NCBI GenBank assembly: GCA_002118135.1
Contig: BDIU01000097.1
Span: 124,001-188,000, forward strand
Length of the DNA stretch: 64,000 nucleotides
Reading direction: 5' to 3'
Origin: Trebouxia sp. TZW2008
Taxonomy: Eukaryota; Chlorophyta; Trebouxiophyceae; Trebouxiales; Trebouxiaceae
Part shown: piece after piece, positions 46,627 to 58,600 of the stretch
How positions within the stretch are numbered: position 1 is the first letter of the stretch
How the letters are laid out: every line of letters begins with the position of its first letter
Program-made: the position numbers and the translations under genes
Notes under the pieces: generated by a model
Told to the model about the DNA's origin: nothing
The model's database searches: none
What the model saw: the letters and a program-made list of their open reading frames with translations, nothing else

Positions 46627-49600
46627 AAGCGCAAGAACTCTGGCCCTACATACAAGAAGGGGCACCTGGGGTTGGAGAACTCCCTGGTCTACAATGAGGA
46701 GGTGAGAAACCCAGAGATGTCAAAAGTTGTACATCTGGCACAGCCAATCTCACAGCATTGCTCCCACTTGCTGCACCTTCTGCCATGTACCACAGCTTTT
46801 GTGCTTGCACTGTACTGCACCATTTGAGTTAAGCAGAGAGCAGAATTGCATGCATCTGGCACAGTAGCCCAGAACTGCCGAAGTGGCGCCGGAATGCACA
46901 CCAACTGGGTCTGAAGCAAGTCTCTGATTTATTCTCCCATTGCCTGGTACAAACGTCTCAGGAATCACGAGCGTCACTGCATAGCATCTTCTGCACAGGA
47001 AGAGGCTCTTTCAAAGTCAACCTGTTGCTTCAAGTGTTTCTGCACTATGCTTGTTTGATGTGCAGTTGAAGCAGAGGAATGACCTCAGTGGTCTTGACAC
47101 CCACGTACCTGCTGCAAAGAACGTCAGGCCATCATGGCTGTCTCATGCTTGTTGGTGTGTGTGCAGTTGAAGCACTGGATTGACCTCAAAAAGCCTCAGG
47201 AAGAGGTTCTTTGAGGTCTTTCTGCTGCCTCAACTGCATTACTCGCTCAGCGGAAAGTTGCTGGGGCATCAAGACTGTCTCGTGCTCATTGTTATGTGTG
47301 CAGCTGAAGCAGTGGAATAATCCTGATGTTCTTGTCACCCACTTTCCTTCTGCAAAGATGTCAGGCCATCATGGCTGTCTCACACCTGTTGGTGTGTGTG
47401 CAGTTGAAGCGCTGGATTGACCCCAAACAGCCTCAGGAAGAGGTTCTTTGATGTCCTCCCATTGTTTCAACTGCATCACTCACCTGACGCAAGGATGCTG
47501 GGGCATCATGATTGTCTCATGCTTGTCGTGTTGTGTGCAGTTGAAGCAGTGGAACATTTTCAGTATTCTCATGGCTGTCTCACGTTTGTCGGTGTGTGTG
47601 CAGTGGAAGCACTGGGCTGACCTCAAAAAGCCTCAGGAAGAGGTTCTTTGATATCCTCCCATTGTTTCAACTGCATTACCCACTCAGCACAAAGTTACTG
47701 GGGCAACATGACTGTCTCACATTTGTTGGTGTGTGTGCAGCTGAAACAAAGAGTGGATCCTAACAGTCTTATCACTTGATGTCTTGGTGTGCAGATGCCA
47801 GGACATCAGGCCTGTTTCATATTTTGTATCACGCTTGTTGTCATTTTGCAGCTGCAGCAGTGGGTTGAGCACACGGATCTCCTCACCCAGTTGATTCGTG
47901 TAAAGATGCCAGTGCATCATGGCCATCTTTTGTTTCTGCACCATGCTTGTTGTGTTATGTGCAGTCAAAGCAGTGGGTGGACCCTGATGACCTTCTTCCC
48001 ATAGGGTTTTGTCATTATATTGGTATTGTGGGTCATCATGGCTGTCTCACGCTAGTTTTGGTGTGTGCAGTTAAAGCAGTGGGTGGATCCCAGAGAGCCA
48101 CTCCCCTCTGCTTCCTCCATTGGCCCCCCACCCCCCAAGAAGGCCAACCTTGGAAGGTAATGATCCCTGCTGCCATGATATTTGCAAATACCTATACATT
48201 CATACTGATGTACTGCTTCTCCCCTTGGCTTCCTCTGTTGGAGACCTCCTCACGCTAACAAGTCCAACCTCGGAAGGTATCGTACCTGTTGGGGGTACCA
48301 AGGTGACCCCTGCTGCCGTGATGGGTGTCAAGGCATGTGCATTTGCCCTGATGTATACGGCGTCAACTATGCATGCTTGGTGACAAAATCATTCACCTCT
48401 TCCTGAGAAGGCTGATCTCAGGTAAAGACATATGCTGCTGTGATATATGTGAGTGCCTATGCATCTGTTCTGGTATGCATTCACTTCTTCTCTCGGTCCC
48501 CTCAAATTGATCCTCCTCCCCCTCAGGAAGCTTACCTTGACAGGTAATGATACATGCTGCTGTGATATATGTGAATGCCTATGCACCCGTCCTGGTGTTC
48601 TACTTCTCCCCCCGCTAACCTCAGTTGGACCCATTACCCCAAAGAAGGTCAAGCTTGGAAGGTACCAGTCAACTTATTTCCGCATTTCTGCCAATGTTTG
48701 AGCCAACCCAGTGTGAAGAAGGCAGGCCAGAGCTGCATTGATTCTTTCTTGATCAGAGTTGCTGCTATGATACGTGTGAGTGCGCATGCATGCGCACCGA
48801 TGTTCTACTTCTTCCCTTGGCATCCTCTCATTGACCTCCCCCCTCAGAATGCTAGAAGTACCTGTCAAGACTAGCTGTTTGAGGTGGGAAAGATCCAGTG
48901 AGAAATGCTGAGGGGCAAAGTAAAACACCAGGTTGAACCAGCCTTGATTTGCAACCATTTCTGGATCTCTGCTGATGTTCTCTGTGTTGATGATTTGAAG
49001 ACAGGTACTGACGCCTGCTGAATGATACCTGCTGCTGCAATAGATGTCAATGCATATGCATCATTGTTGTTGATGACCAACAAACTGGTGTTTGGTGCAA
49101 TGCATCTCTGAGGCGGATGCAAGCAGCGGTGAGCCACATCCCACCACCACTGCCCAATCAATGCTATCATTGATTCAAGCGCTTAATTTTTGCATGTGAT
49201 CAGTTGGCAAAACTGTCATTTGCACGCTGTTTAGCTCTGAAGGCGAGGTCAGCAGCAGTGGGACACTGTTGGCTAAAGAGAATACAAAGTAAGCTGAACA
49301 CCAAGCAAAAAACAAAACTTGACAGGCTTCACCAGTGATCAACACCCATTTTGATGTGATGCAGCTCTGATAGAGAGGCCAGCAGCAGTGGGCCATCGTC
49401 TGCCACCACTGGCTCATCAACCCTGACAATCAAGATTCCGAGCAAGCATAGAACGAACCTTGACTTGCGTGATCAGTGACAAAACACCTATTCTGTTGCT
49501 GTGCAGCTCTGAGGGGAAAGCAAGTAGCAGTGGGCCACCTCCTGCCACTATTGGGCAACTAGTCCTGAAATTTGCATTCTGCTCAATGTGCTTCATCAAC

Positions 49601-52600
49601 CATCATCTCATTCATTCCAGATTGGAAAACAAGCAAGGAACACAAGCTGAATGCGCGTATACATAAATAAAACGCCTGTTTTGGTGCATTGCAGCTCTGA
49701 GGGGGAGACAAGTAGCAGTGGGCCACCTCCTGCCACAACGGGACAGCCCATCAATGTCGGTTTGGCGTCCAGATATGCGAAGCCTACAGGAGCTGCGAAG
49801 GTGCCTTCACATCTGCTCATGCAACATCATCTTCTGCTTCTTCTTCCTCATCATCACTTTCTACTTCTTCTTTGTCATCAGCGTTTTCTGCTTCTTCTCT
49901 GTGGTTGTTATGATGTCCTCATCACCACCATCATGATCATGATCATCATCATGTATATCCTAGCTAGTGACATTGTGTGAACTGCTGAGTGCGTTTAGCA
50001 GTTCCAAAACACTGCAGCAGACTTCATACATTGCTTGCCTACACCCTTTGAAAAGAGCCTGCATTACAACCATCTTGAGAAGCGCTATCTTCCTGATCTA
50101 GGCAGTTTCATCTGTGAAACGCAAGTGGTCAGTGCTGCATATGTGATGTCAAGCGGCAACCCCTAGATTGCCAGTCTGAATGCACGACATAGCTGGTTGT
50201 GAGTGACATGTTTGCCAGCAGACAACCTTAACGCGCTGCTGGCGCAACATGATGTCTGCATGCCATAAGACTGACAAGTTTGTCACGTGATTGCATATAG
50301 CACCTCTGCTTTTAGAGCACAACAAGGCTGCATGAGTGCAGCAAGCACTTCTGCCTGACAGTTTGGCTGTCTTTGCTACCTGCACAAGCCTGTATGGCAC
50401 TATGACACTTGCAGGATCACTGCAGCCCCCCCCTCCCCTGCCCCCTCCCTCCCCCCTCCCCCCCCCTTACCCTTCCACCCCAGCTGCTAAGCTTGGCACT
50501 AACAGGATCACTGCAGGGGATGGGTCAGGTCCCCGCTTTGTGTGCAGGCAGCAAAGGCAACTCCTTCAGTCATCTTGTTGATACCAGGCTTAACAGTTAG
50601 GGGTTGGAGAGGTGGGGCTGGCCTGATTGTCCGGAGGGGTTGTGGGGGGCTGTTGCGTGTTTGTATTTCGCATTCCTCCTTACAGGTTTGCTGTATGCGC
50701 ATGCAGTAAATCTGCCTCCATTGGTGCTCCTCCCTGCACCAGATTTGGCCAATAGGGGCAGTGGGGGCAGGGTTGGCTGGGGTATTCAAGTGGGGTCTAT
50801 CTGCACCTTTGTGTCTATCACCTAAACCCAGGTCGCTTTGTGCAAAGGCAGCAAATGGCAGCCCCTCAGTCATTCCACTTGTGCCAAGGATAGCAGGTAT
50901 AGGCAGGGTGGAAGTGACCAGCCTGGGGGCCGGGGGGGGGGGGGGGTCAAACAAGTGGGGGGCAAAACATTTGTTCCATGTTTGCAGTCAGCACATTTGC
51001 CTTACAGGCTTGCTGTTTGTGCAGGCAGCAAACCCAGTGCCCTCTGTCATCCTGCCTGTCCCAGGCTTGGCAGGTAGAGGCAGGGGGGTAACGGCTGGCC
51101 TGGGGGGCCGAGGGGCGTTGTCCCATGTTTGCTCTCAGCACTTTTGCCTTACAGGCTTGCTGTTTGTGCAGGCTGCGAACCCCACGCCTTCTGTCATCCT
51201 GCCTGTCCCAGGCTTGGCAGGTAGGGGCAGGGGCGGTAGGGCAGGTCTGGGGGGCAGGGGGGGTCGAGGGGGTGCCATTCGCACCTTCGTGCCTCAGACA
51301 GCCAACTCAGCTGCTGTCGCCCCTGCTTGGATGACCAAGAAGCCCTCAGGGGAGTCACCTTCAGAGGAGGCTTCATCCTCTACCCCCTTTGCTACAGTGG
51401 CGACCCCCATTTCTGATAGCGCAAGCCCTTTCGCCCTGGATGCTCCTCAAGGTGTAGAAGGTACAGCGAACTTTTGATACAAAATCTACATTTGATTTTA
51501 AGTGCATGCTCTACCCCCTTTGCTACAGTTGCCATTGCCACTTCTGATAGGCGCTTGGTTCTAAAGTGCATCATCCATACATCAAAGTGTCCTTGCTCAG
51601 AAATATCATTGCGGGCAGAATGCAGTTCCAAATTGCAGTTTCCTTGCATTCAGAATTTCACCATACCAAGTGGCGCGCCTCCGAAGAGAAGCAGTGTAAC
51701 TCCCTTCCGGCGGTCAACCATGTTAGTGAGCCTGAATCTACAGGATGCCTCAATTCAGTTTCACTCGTGCTGCTATAAATTGCCTGCTTTGCAAAGAAAT
51801 TTGTGAATCGAGGGAAGGTCGTACTTCATGCTTCTGTCCCCTGCATATGACCAAGACAGAGTGTTTCCTTCAGAGTGGCGAGCAGCGGCAAAGGGGCTAG
51901 TATGAGTAGAAGTATGCACACTTGTACAGCTGCTTGTCCAGAAGTAGAACGTATGAAAGACATCCCTTTTGTAAGCATTTTCAAGGTCCTGAATCTGTAG
52001 GAACCCTCAGTGATGTGCTTCTTATGCTGTTCACAGCCCTGTGCCTATGACAGCAATGCATGGAGTGAGGTACAGTCTTACCTCGTACTTCAGCCGTTGC
52101 TGTCATAGACAAAGGTTTGTGAACAGCATCAGTGCAACACAGTTGAGGCGCCCTAAGTACTCGGGCAGATTTCAACAGCATCAGAGTGATCATCAGTGCT
52201 TTGCTGTCTTGCCGTGACGACGTGTTTTTTCATTTTGCCCTGTTGTAGCTGTGTCTGCGGCATAAGACACATGCCAGAGCTGCAGAGCACAGCTTCTTCA
52301 CCATATCTTGTTTGATATGTTCCAGTCTCAATAAGTGCTCATCACAATTAAAGTAGCACCTGCAGCAATGACAAGCCTTCATGACAACAACATTATGGCA
52401 CAGGCCTCAAAGCTTAGTTGCACGCCAACACAGAGGAGTCAATCTAGAATCGTCTGCTGCTGCTGATGCTGCTGCTGCGCGACATTGCTGTTGCAGCTTT
52501 TTCGAGCTTGCAGTCTTGCTGCAGGCAGCTTGCTCTGGAACTGAGTCTGCCCTGGTTAGTGTCTGATGTCAAAGAGGCACCCTGCAGGTCTCTGGTCAAC

Positions 52601-55600
52601 ATCTGACGCCAACCATGAGGGGTCATGCTCAAAGCAAGCATCCCACGCCACTGATGCGCCGCCTCGTTTGTGCTGCCTTTTGCTCAGCTTTCACATTTGA
52701 CATACTGCAGGCAATTTCACTCTTGATTTGCTGCTGATGTAGGGCTCTTCACAGAACCTGAAGCCAACACTGAGGAGTCAAGCCTTTAGCAAACATCTCC
52801 TACTTCTATTGCACGATCTGCGTTTTGCTGGCCATTTTTTGAGCTTTCACTTGATGCAGGCAATCTGATCCTAAACTGTTATTGCTGCAGATCACTTGTC
52901 AACAAACAGCGCAAACCCTGAGGAGGCAGCCCAAATATCTCCTGCGGCTGCTGCGTTACCGCTAGATCCATTCAGTGCATCAGCAGCAGAGTCCACATCT
53001 GGCACCGGTGGCAATGCTGACTTCCCCACAGCTGTCGACACTGCTTTTGGCGGTGGCGCCACTGCCATGGAAGATACTTTTGGCGGTGGCAGCACTGCTG
53101 TAGATGACGCCTTTGGCGGTGGCAGCACTGCAATGGAGGATGCCTTTGGTGGTGGCTCTGAAAGCACCTCTGGGGTGGAGGCGGCTTTTGGTGGTGGCAA
53201 TGGCTTTGGCAATGGTGGTGGCCTAGACGCCTTTGGCGGCAGTGGCGCAGGAGTCACTGTTGAGTATGCTGCATCTGCCTTGGATGACACCTTTGGAGGC
53301 GCTCTAGCAGCTGGCGACATTGGCCAGGTGAGCATCTGGACTTTGACTGGTGATAGCATCCTGCTGGAAATTTTGGTAGCATATAGATTGTGCTTGATGA
53401 ACTTCCGTAAGTAGGCCATGTTACCAACCTGAGCAGAAGCTGCGCAGAGTGCAAGATCATCTGTGGGCAACAATCATAATATGCAGATGTGCCGGAATCA
53501 TTTGCTTGATAGATACAAACATTGACTATTGTCTGATGCTGATTGCAGAATGAGTCAACCTCATCAAGAGCTGAAGTCTTTGATGAGTCACATGGGTCAC
53601 ATGAGCCCCCAGTGACTCAGGATGAGTCTGGGGACCCATCAACATTGGAGGGCGGTGCTTCAGACCCCCAAGGGCCCACCCCTAGTGTCTCTGCGCGCGG
53701 CGACTCAGCAGGTGTTATTTAATCCCAGATCACGCTGGCTTGTGCATGCTTTGTTTTGTCTTCGTGGTACAATATGAACGAAGATAACAGCAACATAACA
53801 GGTCTTTTGTACCGTGGCAAGGCTCCTCAGCAGTGCTCCTGCCTATGGCGACTCAGCAGGTAATGATGTTATGCTGTATCATGTCTGATAGTGCATGTCA
53901 TGATTTGTGATTGTTGCGCAACAATGCGCATCAAGGGTCCTCTGAGATGTTGGTCAATGCATGTCATCTGAGTTTGCAGCGCAACAACACCCCTGTTCTC
54001 AGAGTAGCAACACTTGAGGTCTTCTGTCACAGTAAACACTGCGTGGTGTGGTCTGTACCTATAGCGCAACAACGTCTGATGCAATTCTGGTGGCAGCATC
54101 AAAGGCCCTCTCTGCCATTGATATGGCTTACATTGTTGCCAACTAAGAGCATATGCCAAGGCAGCAGCATTCACAAGACTGTAGTGCAGTGAGGTGTCAT
54201 GTCAATCTTAGGCACTTTACCATTGCTTTATGCATAACAGTGAAGGAATGAAGGCTGTGATGCGTGTCTGGCCCAAAGCTGGCTGCTGATGACGGCACAG
54301 GCCTGACCAAGTGTGACAATGGTGTTCCATATGCAAAAAATGATACCAGCAGGGCAAGACTTTTTCAAAACCTCAGTTTAAGATTTTGAACCACTGCCCT
54401 TGCTGGTATGACCTCTGCAATTAGACATGATTGTCCTGCTCCCTCAGGCGTTTGCAGTCAGGTGCTGCCTGCTTGCCCTGAAACCAGTATATACGCCAGC
54501 TAATAGTTGCTGCAAGCACATCGAACGCGCAATGAAAGCAAAGTCTGGAGACCTTCAAGGGCTTGCCTTGTTGATCCCACCTTGTGCATATTCACCATGC
54601 CTTGCTTTTTGGTCAAGCGGGCAAGCCTTTCAATCTTCAGACTTTGCTTTCACTGTGCGATTGTTGTGCTCAATGCAACCACTTGCTGGCGTGTGCAAAT
54701 GCTAACGGTGTAGCAATGGTAACAAAAGCATGTGCAGGCACAAGGTCTTGCATATGAAAGCTGCATGTGTGCAACGCTTGTCTGCACTTCACAAATTGTT
54801 ACAGCAGCAAAGTCTCTTCTGCAGCTCTTGCAGGTCTGGTTTGATGTGAGACTGGAAGCTGGCGCTGCGGCAGGGGTCCTCAATAGCAGGAACATCAAAA
54901 TCAGCTGACTCTACAATGCACTTCCTGCGGTGCAACTGACCTTACAGTAGACACTATACTGACCAGACAGTGTGCTGTACATAAAATCTCACCTTGCTGA
55001 CAGTGTAAGGGCAGTCTACACTCAAAGATACAGTGAGGCAATACAGTGGTGTGGTGTGGTGTGCATGGGATGAGATTTTGCTGATGTGCAGGGACGTCAG
55101 AGTCAGCACCAAATCCAGGATTTGATATTGAGGAGATGGAGGTGCGAGCGGGTGAAGCCAGCCAGAAAGACTACAGCGGCTTTGACTGGCAAGCGCTGAT
55201 GGAGACTGGACAAAAGTGGCGTGACCATGGCTACCCAGAAGAGCAAGTATGCTTTCTAAACCCTTGCATCCAAAACATGGTGTTCTGCTCGACTGTTCAG
55301 GAACTGGCAGGAATTGAACTGCGAGCCGACCCTATGTTGGGTTGTAGGACCCAAAAGTCTTTTCTTGTGTATGGTTTTGGTCATGGTCTGCTGTTTGTAG
55401 CAGATGAGCGCATGGATGATTGTATGATGGGTGAATGATGCGCAATGTAGGTGAGGGGTTTGCTAGCAGACTATGCTGGTTTGCTCACCAGCCCCTGAAC
55501 TGCATTGTGCATCACAGCCCAGTCAACTTACATTTGCGCATGCAGTCACTGAATGTATCACTGAAAGCCTGCATGGATCTCTGACTGGATTCATGGATGA

Positions 55601-58600
55601 GCGTATGTATCGAGCCTCGTCCATTCATGTGAGGGGGTGGCTGGTGGAGTGCAATATGGGCAATTCAGCAATTGAAAGTGTGAATGCATTTTGATAGGTG
55701 AATGATGCTCAATGCAGGTGAAGGGTTGGTTAGCAGACTATGGCGGTCTGCTGACTACCCTTTTCTCTCCGCTGTGCATCGCTCCCCACTCACTTTTCTT
55801 TCATGCTTTCAGGTGCTGACTATTTCACTGCACAGGCTAACTGATTGCACAGGCCCCTGACTGTGTTCATGGGTGAACATATGAACGAAGTACACCCCAT
55901 GCCGTTGAGGGGTGGGCTAGCAGACCCTGAGTCTGCCAAGCACCCCTTTCACCTGCATTGTGCTTCATTCCCTTGTCAATTACCATTCATACATACAGTC
56001 GCTGACTGTATCACTCATGACTGCACGAGTCCCTGACTGATTTGCGTGAATCAATCATACTCCTTGCACGGGGTTGCTACCAGACTTATGAGTTGGTCAC
56101 CTCAGCAAATGAATGCATGAACAGTTTTTGCATGGTGAAACATGTCCAATGCAGGTGAGGGACTGGCTGGCAGACTATACTGATCTGCTAGCTACAACCT
56201 CTTCTGCATTGTGCATCACTTCCCAATCACCATTTTTTGTATGCATTCAGTTCCTGAATGTATCGCCCATATTTGCAGAGGCCTCTGACTGATTTACTGG
56301 GAGAATTCATGCATGAAGTATACCCCATACATGTGGACGGGCTGGCTGGTGTCAAGGGGCAATCGGCAATTGAAAGCATGAACGAATATTGATAAATTGG
56401 TGATGCACAATGCAGGCGAGAGGTCAGCGAGCAGACTGTTGCGGTCCACCCCATGGTCTGTCAGCTGTCCCTTTGCCTGTATTGTGCATCATTCTCCAGT
56501 CACTGTTCATTCATGCTGTCAGTTGCTGACTGCAACGCTGAAGACTGCACAAATCCCCAACTGGTTTATGGGAAGAACATATGCATGCACTGATGCATCC
56601 CATGCACATGTAGATGTGGCTGGTGGAGTCAATGACAAAACGCATGGATGAATTTTGATAGGTGGATGATGTCCAATGCAGGCGAGGGGCTGGCAAGCAG
56701 ACTATGGCGTCCACCCCATAATCTGCGAGTCATCCTCACACCTGTACTGTGCATTATTTCCAGTCAATTTTGGTTCAGGCATTCAGCCACCACATGACAG
56801 TATGGCTCCTGGACTGGTTTCACAAGTAAACGGATGATTGACTGCACCCCATGCAGGTGAGAGAAGGGCTTCAGCAACTGAAAGCATGAATGAATATTTG
56901 AAAGTGAATGATGTCCAATGCAGGTGAGGGGCTGGCTAGCAGACCCTCAGTCTGCCATGCAACTCCCTCATCTGTATGGCGCATCATTTTTCAATCAAGT
57001 TTTGTTCATGCCTGCAGTCTCTGCCTGTATCACTGTACGACTGCATGGGGCCCTGAGTGGTCTCATAGATGAGGGCACGCATCAACCATACTTCTTGCAA
57101 GGGATGGCTAGCAGACTATGGGCCACAAAGTCAGTGACCAAATGCGTGAATGACCGGTGAATTATGAAGTATGCACGATGTAGGTGAGGTGCTGGCTAGC
57201 AGGTTATGGCGGTCCACCTCACAGTCTGCAAGTCATCGCCTCACATGTTCTGTGCATGATCTCCAGTCACTACTCATTTATGGGTCCAGCCACCACATGA
57301 CTGCATGGCTCGAGGACTGGTTTCACAAGTGAACGGATGACCGAGTCCACCTGATGCAGGCGAGGCAAGAGCTTGTGAAGCAAGTAACAGGAATCCAGCA
57401 CCTGCATGCATGGAGACATGTTGCAAGGCAAATGGTGCCTCATGCAGGTCAAGAGTGGCTGGCAGACCTGGGTGGACCTCATATTATATGACTAGCTGAC
57501 TGCAGGGACTACTGTCAGCCAGTAGTCAAAGACGTTTAGGTCCACCCCAGAGTCTACAAGCCACCATCAAACCTGCATGGAGTATGATTCATTCATCCAT
57601 TGAACCAGTCAAGCACCCAAGCCATCTGAGTGACTGGAGTGATGTGGGCGGTCAGATGGCAAGCATGCCGCATAAATCCCTTTAAATGCATGCATGAATG
57701 GAGGGTGATCGACAGACAGTGCTCTTTGCAGACAAGGGGTTGCCTGTCAGACTATGGGATTGATCTTCATGTGTATGACTGTTGGCTGGCTGTAATCACA
57801 TATGTGGAGGTCCACCTCGCAGTCTGACCCAGCTTTTGCATGACATAGAATTCATCCATGCTTTCATCCACAGTCAGGGACCCAAGCAATCCAAGCACTA
57901 CATGGGGCGCATAGGTGGGTCGCTGGCAAGCATGCTGCATACTCCCCCTTGAATGCATGTAGGAACATGTTGTGTTTGATCGACAATGCACACTCCAGGT
58001 CAGGTGATGGCTAGCTGGCTGCGGGCAAAAATACAGAGTGGGCAGTACCTCCACGAAAGTCTATGACTGTTGGGTCTAGAGGCACTACCTTGAATGTATT
58101 TTGGCTAGCAAGTGGCATTGTCCCCCTACCTGCGTGCATGAAGCATTGATGATTTGTGGAGAACGCACATTGCAGGTCAGAGGATGGCTAGCGGCTGTGG
58201 GGCTGGTCAACTGCAAATAGTATCTCAAGACCCAGCAGTCGTAGAAACTCCAAAACTCTATGACTGTTGGGTCTGAAGGTACTACCTTGAGTGAATTGTG
58301 GCAAGCAAGTGGCACTGTCCCCCTAAGTGCGTGTATGAAGTCTTTGTGAGTTGTGGACGATGTACACTGCAGGTACGAGGGTTTCTTGTAGATTATGGCG
58401 TAGACTTACAGGTCTACGACTATTGGCTGTGGCGATACTATCCGGAGTGGATAGTGTGGTGGCAAGGCTACCAACAGCAGGAACAGCAACAGGAGCAGCT
58501 CCCAGAAGCTGGGCAACCTGCAGCTGGCTCAGGTACAGCTTCAACCTTCTACTGAAGTACTTTTATGCGCTTGTGAGTTTGCATTGAAAAGGACAGGAGC

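Noticed and set aside
52896..53473. Minus-strand open frame of 193 codons rich in Pro and Lys
   Set aside because: It is the antisense shadow of the AFGGG-repeat exon of the plus-strand gene, which is phase-consistent with its neighbours.
55440..58372. Regularly spaced repeats suggestive of a CRISPR array
   Set aside because: Spacing is irregular (90-280 bp), units carry splice acceptors and coding similarity to the downstream exon, and the context is a eukaryotic intron.
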